Shown here one piece after another: positions 56,463 to 64,000 of a stretch of 64,000 nt of DNA (its first letter is position 1; each line of letters begins with the position of its first letter). The position numbers were made by a program, and so were the translations under genes. Under the pieces are notes generated by a model. That model did not search any database. It was given only the letters and a program-made list of their open reading frames with translations, and was not told the origin of the DNA. The DNA comes from Streptomyces sp. NBC_01224 (GTDB lineage Bacteria; Actinomycetota; Actinomycetes; Streptomycetales; Streptomycetaceae): NCBI RefSeq assembly GCF_036002945.1, contig NZ_CP108529.1:124001-188000 (forward strand). Direction: 5' to 3'.

Positions 56463-56738
56463 GTACCCGCAGCTCGGCTGTTGCGCATCTGGCGGTGTCC
56501 CAGCACGGTGGTCGGCCAGTCTGCGCACGGACGTACGCAGACAAACAGGGCACCCACTCAGCCCGCGCACCGGGCTGCCCGTCACGAGTAACGTTGTTCA
56601 GCAGCAGCCGACTTGGGCATGGAGTGGGCGTGAAACCGACCGCAGCCGGCCGTTGAACCTGTCGTTCGGCGAAGGCCGCCCGCGCGGCGAACCGCCAGCT
56701 CATGGCCAGCCTCAACACCGCGAAGGAGAAGCCCTGAT

Positions 56739-57752
56739 GAGAAGCTGGAGTCGGGTGCGGGCGAGCGGCTGGACCGCGAGGGTCTGGTCCACGACGGCAT
56801 CGAGCTGCGCTGGGACCGCCGGTCACAGCGCATCGACTTCCCGTCGCTCACCGACGGCCGCAAGGTGTGGGTGTACGCCCAGACCGAGGTCGTCAAGGAC
56901 CTGATCGCCCTTCAGGTGGCGGACGGCGCCCCGCTGTTGTTTCAGGCCCAGGTGAACGCAGTCGCCGGAGCAGACACGGACCGGCCCGTCATCCACTACA
57001 CCCACCAGGGCAAGGACAGGATGCTCAGCTGCGACTACATCGTGGGCTGCGACGGATTCCACGGCGTGACCCGCAGGGCGGTCCCGGACGGTGTCGTGAG
57101 CACCTTCGAGCGGGTCTACCCCTACTCGTGGTTCGGCATCCTGGCCGATGTCCCGCCGTCCTGCGACGAGCTGATCTACGCCCATTCGCCGCGCGGCTTC
57201 GCCCTGCACAGCATGCGCTCCGCCACGGTCAGCCGGCTGTATCTGCAGGTCCCGAACGGCACCGACCCGGCCGACTGGCCGGACGACCGCATATGGGACG
57301 AGCTGGACGCCCGTTTCGCGACCGACGGCGACTGGCGGCTCGCACGCGGCCCGATCACCTCCAAGGCAGTGCTGCCCATGCGCAGCTTCGTCACCGAGCC
57401 CATGCGCTGGGGCCGGGTCTTCCTGGCCGGCGACGCCGCGCACATCGTGCCGCCCACCGGTGCCAAGGGGCTCAACCTCGCTGTCTCCGACGTCGTCGTG
57501 CTCGCCCGGGCCTTCGCCCATCTGAAGGACAGCGGCTCCGCCGAGCTGCTCGACGAGTACTCGGACACCTGCCTGCGCCGGGTGTGGCGCGCGGAGCACT
57601 TCTCGTACTTCATGACGACGACCTTGCACACCGACCCGGGTCAGAGCGCATTCGAGACCCGGCTCCAGGTCTCCCAGCTGGACCGCGTCTCGTCGTCCCG
57701 GCACGCGGCCGCGGAGCTGGCCGAGAACTACGCGGGCCTGAGCATCGGTTGA
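56739..57752 (+). pseudogene. pobA: 4-hydroxybenzoate 3-monooxygenase lacking its FAD-binding N-terminus
   Basis: About 337 codons in a PobA frame: GERLDREGLVHDGIELRWDR, RKVWVYAQTEVVKDLIALQ, YIVGCDGFHGVTRRAVPDG (the DG motif), LPMRSFVTEPMRWGRVFLAG and GDAAHIVPPTGAKGLNLAVS (second FAD motif), ending LAENYAGLSIG. The first 60 or so residues, with the GxGxxG dinucleotide fold, are missing, and unrelated sequence precedes 56739. A GTG at 56865 could start a 295-residue product, but it could not bind FAD normally. PobA hydroxylates 4-hydroxybenzoate to protocatechuate. Its regulator lies directly downstream. Confidence 0.82.
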
Positions 57753-57942
57753 ACCCTTGCTGACGCAGCGGCGGTGCGGGGCCCGAAGAGGGCCGCGCAC
57801 CGCAGGCGTTGCCCGGGGCCGGGCGCCGGTCATCCCGACAGCGCAGGCGAAGCGGGAGCGCAGGGCCCGACCGCCTCGCGCGGCCGAAGGGTCCGGCGGG
57901 TACGGTTTCCGCACACCCCGGAGGCTCGACGAGGAGGACCGC

Positions 57943-59637
57943 ATGCCGCATGCCGCGACCGCATCGAAGGCGGACGCCGCAGAACCCGGCGGCGACCCGG
58001 TCGGACCGCTGGAGCGCGGTCTGGCCGTGCTGCGCGCCCTGGCCGCCCACCCCGGACCACGGATGCGTCCCGGCGATCTGGTCCGCGCCACCGGCCTGGC
58101 CCGCTCCACCGTCGACCGCATCGTCACCACCCTCACCCACCTGGGATACCTGCGCATCGAGGACGACCGCGACGTGCTGCTCGCGCCTCGCCTGATGGAG
58201 CTGGGCAATGCCTACCTCACCTGCTCCGGTCTCCCCGACGCCCTGGAACCGCTCGCCGTCGCGTTGGCCGACGAGCTGGACGAGTCGGTCTCCCTCGCGG
58301 TGCCGGACGGCGCCGGGGTGCGGTTCATCAGCCAGTCCACCCGGCGGCGCACCATGGCGCTGGCCTTCCGGATCGGCGACCTGCTGCCCGCCGAGCGCTG
58401 CGCCCCGGGCGCCCTCTTCGCCGCCGACTGGAGCCCCGAGCAGCAAGCGGCCTGGCGTACCCGGCTGCGCGAGGACCCCCGCGACGCCGGCTTCCCCGCC
58501 GTTCCTCCCCGCCCGGCGCCACCGGCCCCCGACGAGGCGGAGTCGGCCTTCCGGCAGCGGGTGGCCGACGCCCGGGACGCCGGCTGGGCCGTCGACGACC
58601 AGCTGATCGAGCCCGGTCTGGTAGCCGTCGCGGTCCCCGTCCACGCGCCCGACGGCAGCACCGTATGTGCGCTCAGCGTGGTCAGTCACACCAGCAGGCA
58701 CAGCGCTCGTTCGCTGGCCGAGCACGCCCTGCCCCGACTGCGGGAGTACGCGGCGCGGATGGAGGCGGCACTGGCCTCCCCCGCGCCGACGGCCACGCCG
58801 CACGCACCCGGCGGCCGGGACACCTCACGCGCCACGAAGGCAGAGCTGGGTCCGGAATTCCTGCAGTCGCTGACCCGGGGACTGGCCGTGCTCACCGCCC
58901 TGGGATCGACACCCGGTGGGCTCACCCTGTCCGGCGCCGCGGAGGCCACCGGCCTGGCCCGCGCCACCGCCCGCCGGGCACTGCTCTCCCTCCAGCAGCT
59001 GGGGTACGCGGCCCCTGCCGGTGAGGGGCGCCGCTTCACGCTGCTGCCCAAGGTGCTGGAACTGGGCTACGCCCGGCTCTCCCAGCTGACCTTCGCGGAG
59101 ATCGCGCAGCCCCATCTGGCCCGGCTGGTGGAGCAGGTGCACGACTCGGCGTCCGTCGCAGTGCTGGCCGACGACGACATCATGTACGTCGCCCGGGTGC
59201 ACACCGTACGCATCATGAGCGTCAACATCACGGTCGGCACCCGCTTCCCCGCGTACGCCACCTCCATGGGCCGGGTGCTGCTGGCCGGTCTGCCCGAGCA
59301 GGAGGCGGCCGAGCGGCTGGTCCGCGCCTCGGTGCGGCCGCTGACCCCGTTCACCCGGGTCGATGCCGCCGATCTCGCCGAGGCCGTGGCGCAGGCGCGA
59401 CGGAACGGTCACGCCCTGGTGGACCAGGAACTGGAGGAGGGCCTGCGGTCGATCGCGGTCCCGATGCACGACCGTACCGGCCGGGTGGTGGCCGCCGTGA
59501 ACGTCTCCACCCACGCCAGCCGGGGCACCCTGGACGATGTGCGGCGAGCGGTGCTGCCCGCGCTCACGGCGGCGGCTGCCGCGATCGAGCAGGACCTGGC
59601 GGTCGTGACGGAACGGGTCCGGCTCGCGATCCCCTGA
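57943..59637 (+). CDS. pobR: Tandem IclR-type regulator, PobR-like
   Basis: A 564-residue protein with two complete IclR units in one chain. The first has helix-turn-helix ATGLARSTVDRIVTTLTHLG (near 45-65) and ligand domain to about 275. The second has helix-turn-helix ATGLARATARRALLSLQQLG (near 325-350) and ligand domain to 560. PobR of Streptomyces coelicolor, which controls pobA in response to 4-hydroxybenzoate, has this peculiar tandem layout and genomic position, so the assignment is strong. ATG at 57943 follows GAGGAGG. It is apparently intact although the pobA upstream is truncated. Confidence 0.9.
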   Translation: MPHAATASKADAAEPGGDPVGPLERGLAVLRALAAHPGPRMRPGDLVRATGLARSTVDRIVTTLTHLGYLRIEDDRDVLLAPRLMELGNAYLTCSGLPDALEPLAVALADELDESVSLAVPDGAGVRFISQSTRRRTMALAFRIGDLLPAERCAPGALFAADWSPEQQAAWRTRLREDPRDAGFPAVPPRPAPPAPDEAESAFRQRVADARDAGWAVDDQLIEPGLVAVAVPVHAPDGSTVCALSVVSHTSRHSARSLAEHALPRLREYAARMEAALASPAPTATPHAPGGRDTSRATKAELGPEFLQSLTRGLAVLTALGSTPGGLTLSGAAEATGLARATARRALLSLQQLGYAAPAGEGRRFTLLPKVLELGYARLSQLTFAEIAQPHLARLVEQVHDSASVAVLADDDIMYVARVHTVRIMSVNITVGTRFPAYATSMGRVLLAGLPEQEAAERLVRASVRPLTPFTRVDAADLAEAVAQARRNGHALVDQELEEGLRSIAVPMHDRTGRVVAAVNVSTHASRGTLDDVRRAVLPALTAAAAAIEQDLAVVTERVRLAIP

Positions 59638-59713
59638 CGGCTCGCCCGTGCAGGGCGGCGTCGATGAACGCGGCGACGTCGCCGTGCACATCGCCATACG
59701 CCTCACGCTCAAC

Positions 59714-60280
59714 TCACAGGCCGGGGACCTGGAAGCCGTTCAGGTACCAGAAGGGGGCGGCGTACCAGACCAGGGCGATCGCGGTGACGAGGGTGCCTCC
59801 AGCCAGAGGGAGTGCCCAGCTGGGCCAGTGGCGGTGGCGGACCACGATGACCTTGGCGACGAAGGCCCCGTAGAGGAAGCAGCCGGTGAGCGAGTGCAGC
59901 GCCACGCGGGCGTCGGTCAGCTGGACGCCGTAGGTGGTGATGCAGTGCTGAGCGATGGGGAGGGAGAGGAGGAAGGCGGTCAGACCGATGAGGCGGTGCG
60001 TCGTGTGGACCCGGTGCGGTGCGGTTCGCAGTGCGGGCAGGCGGCCGTACATCCAGAGGGCGAGAAGTAGCTGAATCAGCGCCAGGCCCAGCAGTGCGGA
60101 GCCGAGTTGGGCTTTGAGCAGTCTGGCGTCGTCGCCGCGCTGCCCGAAGAGGCTGTTCTCGTAGGCGGGGGTGTGTACCCGGCCGTACCAGTAGAGGCCG
60201 ATCATGACCGCCACGGGCAGGAGCATCCACAGGACGCCGTAGAGCCGTCGGTGGTTGGCAGGGTGAGCGAGGCCGTCCAC
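59714..60280 (-). CDS. DUF6529-family membrane protein
   Basis: About 188 residues with five transmembrane helices (LYGVLWMLLPVAVMIGLYWY; LGSALLGLALIQLLLALWMY; LIGLTAFLLSLPIAQHC; SLTGCFLYGAFVAKVIVV; PLAGGTLVTAIALVWYAAPF) and histidines in and near them (HTTHRL, HCITTYG, ALHSLTG), suggesting heme-binding cytochrome b-like character. This family is annotated DUF6529. GTG at 60280 is 4 nt after the stop of the upstream small gene; the frame is open to 60394. It converges with pobR. Confidence 0.82.
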   Translation of the reverse strand: MDGLAHPANHRRLYGVLWMLLPVAVMIGLYWYGRVHTPAYENSLFGQRGDDARLLKAQLGSALLGLALIQLLLALWMYGRLPALRTAPHRVHTTHRLIGLTAFLLSLPIAQHCITTYGVQLTDARVALHSLTGCFLYGAFVAKVIVVRHRHWPSWALPLAGGTLVTAIALVWYAAPFWYLNGFQVPGL

Positions 60281-60284
60281 GTGA

Positions 60285-60551
60285 TCAGCCGCCCCCGCTC
60301 TCGATTTTGCCGCCCTGGAACTGGACGGCATCCCACGTGGTGCCGAGCGCGGCGCTGGGAGTGCCGGTGGTGCGGGCCGACGGCCCGGAGACAAAGCGAG
60401 GATCGGTGCGGGCGGATGCGACCGCCGCCGGTGCGGGCTGCGGGCTCACGCCGATCGACGTCCTTCTGCCGCCCGAGCAACCGTTTTGCACCGTGGCACG
60501 CATGGCGCCAGCGGCGACCGAGGCGGTCGCGAGGCGAGGGTTTCTCAACAT
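60285..60551 (-). CDS. Possible small lipoprotein
   Basis: About 88 residues: MLRNPRLATASVAAGAMRAT, then VQNGCSGGR, which resembles a lipobox with Cys near 28, then a Pro/Ala/Ser-rich stretch ending TTWDAVQFQGGKIESGGG. The open frame runs up to 60815, but only this part is plausible. The signal core is short and contains Arg, so the call is weak. Its stop is 4 nt before the DUF6529 start, indicating one transcript. A redox-active pair with the membrane protein is conceivable. Confidence 0.45.
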   Translation of the reverse strand: MLRNPRLATASVAAGAMRATVQNGCSGGRRTSIGVSPQPAPAAVASARTDPRFVSGPSARTTGTPSAALGTTWDAVQFQGGKIESGGG

Positions 60552-60905
60552 GTTCTCCAGGCGTTGCGGGCCGATCTCGCCAGTACGTCCGAAGAGTCCC
60601 TGCCGGGTCCAGTCGGCGCGCCAGCAGGGACGCGAATCGAGGAGAGCGGTTGGGCCGGACGGCCGACGAGAGCGGGCACCTTCAGGTGCACCGCCGGACG
60701 CCCCTGCCGACGCGGCCATGCTCGTCGCCTGCCGACCGGCGCGCAGGCCGTCGCGAGCCGTACGTGCCCCGCGCGCCGAGCCGGCCTCAGGCGCGACGGC
60801 TGCGCGCCCAAGCACTCGTAGATCGCTGGTCTCGCATGTCCATGCATCGTCGTCGATGGATTCCCTGCGATGACGTGTTCCCTTACCTGGCTTGAGGGTT
60901 CGGCG
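60552..60905. other. Intergenic region, no gene recognised
   Basis: This lies between the lipoprotein-like gene and the end of the acyl-CoA dehydrogenase gene. Only low-complexity GC-rich frames are seen. It should contain the promoter of the lipoprotein-DUF6529 pair, and a hairpin-rich stretch near 60640-60800 may end the operon to the right. Confidence 0.4.
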
Positions 60906-62126
60906 TCATGGTCTGTGGAACGACGGGTCGTGCTGCTCGCCGAGTACGGCCTGCCCGATGGTCGCCAGGACGTCATCGTCGTTGTCATGGAGCTCGTAGA
61001 AGGTCAGGTCGCGCAGGATCCGCTCCACGGGGCTCGGGCGGATCAGGCTGCGGGCACCGCACGCGCGGATGACGTGGTGCACTGTCTCTTCCGCCAAATG
61101 CTCGATCACATGCCAGGCCCTGCTGCCGGCGATCCGTGCCTCCTCGACCCTGCCTTCGTCCCACAGACCGGCGACGTAGCGCAACCAGAGACGGGCGGTG
61201 TCGATGTTGACCGCCATGCTGCCGACCCGCTGCTGCACATGGGGATCACCGCCCTTGCCCTGCCGCATCAGATACCCGAGCCCGTATTCGTTCGCGGCCA
61301 GAGCGCCACCGAGGAAGCTGGCAGCGTAGTGCGGGATGAAAGCGGTCTGCCAGTGCCCTTCGAAGTAGCCGCCGGGGCGGCCGATGAGATGCTCGCGCGG
61401 TACGAAGGTGTCGTGGAACCGCACCACATGGCTGACCGTCGCGCGCATGCCGATCGGGTCCCACCACGAACTGTCCACAGTCACAGTCGGATCGGACAGG
61501 TCGCAGGCGAGCAGCAGGAGATTTCCGTGGGCCTCCCGGCTGTGCCGGGCTCCGCCGGGGCCGGCCGGATCGACGAGCAGGATCGCCCACTGGGCTCCGG
61601 TGGCACTGGTGGCAAAGGCCTTGCTGCCGCGGAGGGTCCAGCCGCTGCGGACGGGTGTCAGCATGGTGCCGAAGTGACCGCTCTCACCCGGCTTGGGGGC
61701 CTGGGGTTCTCCGCTCCAGGCGGCCCATTTCTCTCCGTGTTCGACCACACCGGTGAACCAGTGTCGCTTCTGCTCCGGGCCGGCCAGGGCGTCGATGAGG
61801 ACGAGCGCGTTGGCGTGCCCCTCCCAGCAGCGTGCGAGTGACAGATCGGCCTTGGCCAGCGTGGTGGTCATCTCCCACAGGGGCAGGGTGTTGCGCTGCT
61901 GGGGGCCGTAGCCCAGGCCGCCGTGCTCCCGCGGCACAGGGGCGGCCAGGAACCCGCCGGAGAACAGATCGTCGAAGTCCTCGGCGGGGAAGACGGCCCT
62001 GCGGTCGTATTCCTCGGCGCGGGGGGCGAAGTTGTCCGCGGCCAGCTTCGCCACGGCGTCGAGAACGACCCGGTCGCCCCCGGCCACCGGATCGCGGGCC
62101 GGACCGTGGCCCAGGTCGTCGGTCAT
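60906..62126 (-). CDS. Acyl-CoA dehydrogenase-family flavoprotein
   Basis: A 406-residue protein of the acyl-CoA dehydrogenase fold. The N-terminal helical domain is at about 20-130 (PVPREHGGLGYGPQQRNTLP), a middle beta domain at about 130-250 (WAAWSGEPQAPKPGESGHFG, GSKAFATSATGAQWAI, DSSWWDPIGMRATVSHVVRF) and a C-terminal helical domain at 255-400 (VNIDTARLWLRYVAGLWDEG, IRACGARSLIRPSPVERILR). The final R-x-x-x-x-x-R-D region is conserved. It would oxidise a thioester or act as a flavin monooxygenase-like relative. Its ATG overlaps the preceding stop (ATGA), and it is last in a tightly coupled operon. Confidence 0.92.
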   Translation of the reverse strand: MTDDLGHGPARDPVAGGDRVVLDAVAKLAADNFAPRAEEYDRRAVFPAEDFDDLFSGGFLAAPVPREHGGLGYGPQQRNTLPLWEMTTTLAKADLSLARCWEGHANALVLIDALAGPEQKRHWFTGVVEHGEKWAAWSGEPQAPKPGESGHFGTMLTPVRSGWTLRGSKAFATSATGAQWAILLVDPAGPGGARHSREAHGNLLLLACDLSDPTVTVDSSWWDPIGMRATVSHVVRFHDTFVPREHLIGRPGGYFEGHWQTAFIPHYAASFLGGALAANEYGLGYLMRQGKGGDPHVQQRVGSMAVNIDTARLWLRYVAGLWDEGRVEEARIAGSRAWHVIEHLAEETVHHVIRACGARSLIRPSPVERILRDLTFYELHDNDDDVLATIGQAVLGEQHDPSFHRP

Positions 62127-62536
62127 AGGAGGACGGCCCCTTCCGAACGGTAGAAGTGGGCGCGGTACATCACGTTCGGTATCCGCGGATCGACGGTATG
62201 GACGGTATGGACATCGATGGTCAGCAGGCCGCGGTTGAGATAGCCGCAGAGGATGACCTGGCGGGAGCCGAGCGGACCTTCGGCGAGGAAGGCCACGGCC
62301 TCGGGGGCGTCCATGTCGTCGGCCAGCGGGACGGCGGGCAGGGTGGCGCCGGTGACGGGCGTTGCCGTCGGCACGCGCGTCTCTTGTGACGGGTCCGGGT
62401 CGCCGCGCTCGGTGATCCGCAGCATGAGCTGGCTGCCGTCGACCGCGGCATCGACCAGGTCGATACCTGTGGCGGTGGTGTCGAAGTTGACCCAGCCACC
62501 GGCCAGCGGCGTCGCATCGACCGTCCGTGCTGTCAT
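62123..62536 (-). CDS. Small protein of unknown function, second of a paralogous pair
   Basis: A 137-residue soluble, beta-rich protein: LAGGWVNFDTTATGIDLVDA, GSQLMLRITERGD, FLAEGPLGSRQVILCGYLNR, GLLTIDVHTVHTV and VMYRAHFYRSEG. The same order of elements (G-x-W-V-N-x-D, LxLRI/V, GSxxVLCxYxxxG, FYR) occurs in the upstream gene, so the two are paralogues, probably a lipocalin-like or FABP-like barrel. No family name is known to me. Both ends overlap neighbours by ATGA, which ties it to the acyl-CoA dehydrogenase and shikimate-type enzyme. Confidence 0.85.
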   Translation of the reverse strand: MTARTVDATPLAGGWVNFDTTATGIDLVDAAVDGSQLMLRITERGDPDPSQETRVPTATPVTGATLPAVPLADDMDAPEAVAFLAEGPLGSRQVILCGYLNRGLLTIDVHTVHTVDPRIPNVMYRAHFYRSEGAVLL

Positions 62537-62952
62537 GTCCGCCCCTCCGCCCTGTGGAAGAACGAGCGGGCCCAGTGGTCGGCGCCCCCGCCGCCATCGC
62601 TGAAGATACTGCTCGTGGTGGCCACCAGGATGCCCGTCTTGTGGTAGGCGCACAGGACAGTGCGCAGCGAGCCGAAGTGGTAGATCGCCGAGAACGACCA
62701 GGCGGCCGATGGGGTTCCTGGCGCGGTGTACACGACCGCCGACACCTCACCCCAGTCGCGCGGCTGCGGGCTGCCGGTGCCGAAAGCCCTGACGTACAGG
62801 CCCTTCTCGTGCCACGTCACCTTCAGCCGTAGGGCGCCCTTCGAACTGCCCTGGTCGGTGTTGACCCAGTCGCCCAGCAACGCCGAGACGTCGGGGGTGT
62901 CCGGCGGCCGCGGTGCGGCCGGTCCGGCGGGGGAGGCCGAACGGGTTGTCAT
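62533..62952 (-). CDS. Small protein of unknown function, first of a paralogous pair
   Basis: A 139-residue protein. A Pro/Ala-rich N-terminus (1-22) is followed by a beta-rich domain: LLGDWVNTDQGSSKGALRLK, KGLYVRAFGTGSPQPRDWGE, FGSLRTVLCAYHKTGILVAT and ARSFFHRAEG. It matches the downstream gene in element order and spacing. GDWVN plus a W-G-E turn suggests a small lipocalin-like ligand-binding barrel; this is inference. It overlaps the shikimate-type gene upstream and its paralogue downstream by 4 bp each. Confidence 0.85.
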   Translation of the reverse strand: MTTRSASPAGPAAPRPPDTPDVSALLGDWVNTDQGSSKGALRLKVTWHEKGLYVRAFGTGSPQPRDWGEVSAVVYTAPGTPSAAWSFSAIYHFGSLRTVLCAYHKTGILVATTSSIFSDGGGGADHWARSFFHRAEGRT

Positions 62953-64000
62953 GGGGCCTCTCCGCTCGTGGGTTGCATCGGGGACTGCGCCGGGGGCGAT
63001 TCCCCCGGCTCCGTGAGGTCGTGGACGTCGGCGCACTCGACCGGGCTGAAGCAGAGGGAGCGCACTGGCAGCGCATCCGGGAACGGATGGCCTGTCAACA
63101 GCCGAAATTGTTCGCTCACTTCGACGTGCAGGACGTCCCAGCCGTCGATGCCGGTCAGTCCGCGGGCGCGGGTGGCGCTCATGAGCGCGGTCGGAGGATC
63201 GCGGTAGACCATTTCCAACACCGCCGCGTCCGGGTCGACGGCGGCAACCGGAAACGGTTGCCTTTCCGCCAGGGGCGTGGCGTGGACGAGCACAGCGTGT
63301 CCTGCCGGGGAGAACCGGGAGAGCGGTACGTAGGGAGCCCCGAGGCGCGAGGAGGCTTCCCGGCCGCGCGCATGCCCCCGGTTGACCAAGGTCACCCGGG
63401 CTCCGGCCTGGAGCAGGGCCAGCGCGACGGCCTGCCCGGTGCTGCCGCAACCGATGACGGCGGCCCTGCGGCCGCTGGGGTCGACCCCGGCCCGGGCAAG
63501 GATGTGCAGGACAGCGGCGGTGTCGGTGGTGGCCGCCCGCCAGCGCCCGGCGTCGAGCCACAGAACGTTGGCCGCGCCGCACCGCAGCACCTGCGGGCCG
63601 ACGATGTCGGCCACTTCGACCGCGCTCTGCTTGTGGGGAGCGGTCACGGTCAGCCCGCGTAGGGGCAGCCGGGCCAGCGCACCGAAGCCGTTGGCCCAGT
63701 GCCAGAAGCGGGGGAACGTGTCCACCTGGAAGGGCAGGTAGAGCGCGGGCAGCCGCAGCTCTCGCAACGCCGCATTGTGCAGCCGGGGTGACAGCGAGCG
63801 TCCCGAGGTATGGCCGACAATGCCGAACAGGGCGCTGAGCGGTGGCAGAGCGGGCAGTCCGTAGTCAGTCAGGAGTTGGCCCACGCTCGGCATTCCGTCC
63901 GCCCCCGGGGCACCGGCCCGGCCGAAGGCAAGGGGCGCGCCCAGCCACGGCGCCAGCACCCGTGTCCAGGTGCCGGCCGGACCGGACGCGAACGCCGTCA
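62949..64000 (-). CDS. aroE: Shikimate dehydrogenase, probably the C-terminal part of a dehydroquinate dehydratase fusion (partial)
   Basis: The gene enters from beyond 64000. Shikimate dehydrogenase motifs are clear: S-x-SPRLHNAAL, GLTVTAPHKQ (catalytic Lys), AANVLW, TDTAAVLHIL, AVIGCGSTGQAVALALLQAG (NADPH loop), MVYRDPPTAL and SEQFRLLTGHPF. Ahead of these, VLAPWLGAPLAFGRAGAPGA resembles the end of a type I dehydroquinate dehydratase, so the whole protein is probably a DHQ dehydratase-shikimate dehydrogenase fusion as in plants and some bacterial clusters. In a primary-pathway Streptomyces operon this would not sit with an acyl-CoA dehydrogenase, so a specialised pathway is likely. The C-terminal tail (PVECADVHDLTEPGESPP) is extra. 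Confidence 0.85.
   Translation of the reverse strand, partial: TAFASGPAGTWTRVLAPWLGAPLAFGRAGAPGADGMPSVGQLLTDYGLPALPPLSALFGIVGHTSGRSLSPRLHNAALRELRLPALYLPFQVDTFPRFWHWANGFGALARLPLRGLTVTAPHKQSAVEVADIVGPQVLRCGAANVLWLDAGRWRAATTDTAAVLHILARAGVDPSGRRAAVIGCGSTGQAVALALLQAGARVTLVNRGHARGREASSRLGAPYVPLSRFSPAGHAVLVHATPLAERQPFPVAAVDPDAAVLEMVYRDPPTALMSATRARGLTGIDGWDVLHVEVSEQFRLLTGHPFPDALPVRSLCFSPVECADVHDLTEPGESPPAQSPMQPTSGEAP

Noticed and set aside
1..64000. tRNA, rRNA, CRISPR array or replication origin
   Set aside because: None was recognised by eye: no cloverleaf with TTCRA arm, no rRNA sequence, no regular short repeats and no cluster of DnaA-box-like sites. A tRNAscan or Infernal run could overturn this for tRNA and ncRNA.

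Overview
The window is about 70% GC, and its genes have the strong third-position GC bias and GTG/TTG starts of Streptomyces or a close relative. Gene content fits that group: a SigE-type ECF sigma factor, a DUF5988 protein, a DUF6480 protein, a tandem-IclR PobR-like regulator, IS5 and IS110 transposase remains, and a P450 with its own ferredoxin and reductase. The large number of truncated genes and insertion-sequence scars looks like a rearranged accessory part of the chromosome, such as an arm, rather than core genome. That placement is inference.

Layout, left to right. 0-6 kb: a small hypothetical gene, an ECF sigma factor with a membrane partner, a HEAT-repeat protein and a GNAT acetyltransferase. 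6-14.4 kb: a compact polyketide locus on the minus strand, with a DUF5988 protein, a divergent stand-alone ketosynthase and a single-module reducing type I PKS (KS-AT-DH-ER-KR-ACP, about 2113 residues) built like mycobacterial mycocerosic acid synthase. 14.4-20.2 kb: gene-poor DNA with three copies of a conserved element, an IPT/TIG-domain protein, an RsbW-like ATPase and a primase remnant. 20.2-24.7 kb: a DUF6596-type sigma factor coupled to a YCII/DGPF protein, and two DJ-1/PfpI-type genes. 24.8-28.1 kb: transposase scars, then a complete ferredoxin, ferredoxin reductase and P450 operon.

28.1-31.0 kb is a patchwork of broken genes: a short-chain dehydrogenase, an ACP end, the front part of fabV and the back part of an NHL-like protein. 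31.2-35.3 kb holds two adjacent beta-propeller genes (WD40 and PQQ type). 36-42 kb has an ABC ATPase fragment, a class V aminotransferase, a DUF6480 membrane protein and a secreted PQQ sugar dehydrogenase plus LamG-like pair beneath a LacI-type operator. 42.3-47.5 kb has a TetR regulator and an atypical SDR that share an operator-like site. Between and after them are broken MFS, LysR, alcohol dehydrogenase, GNAT and IS110 genes, with an intact SnoaL-like gene.

47.6-56.5 kb carries small enzymes and regulators (GNAT, TetR, VOC, SRPBCC, DinB-like, aminotransferase), an IS5 copy broken by a stop codon, a decayed universal stress gene and an Imm49 immunity protein with no visible toxin. 56.7-59.6 kb is a pobA that has lost its FAD-binding front, followed by an intact tandem-IclR pobR-like regulator. 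The right edge (60.9-64 kb) is a tightly overlapped minus-strand operon: a dehydroquinate dehydratase/shikimate dehydrogenase-like fusion running off the window, two related small proteins of unknown function and an acyl-CoA dehydrogenase. This looks like the end of a specialised pathway that draws on shikimate-type intermediates.
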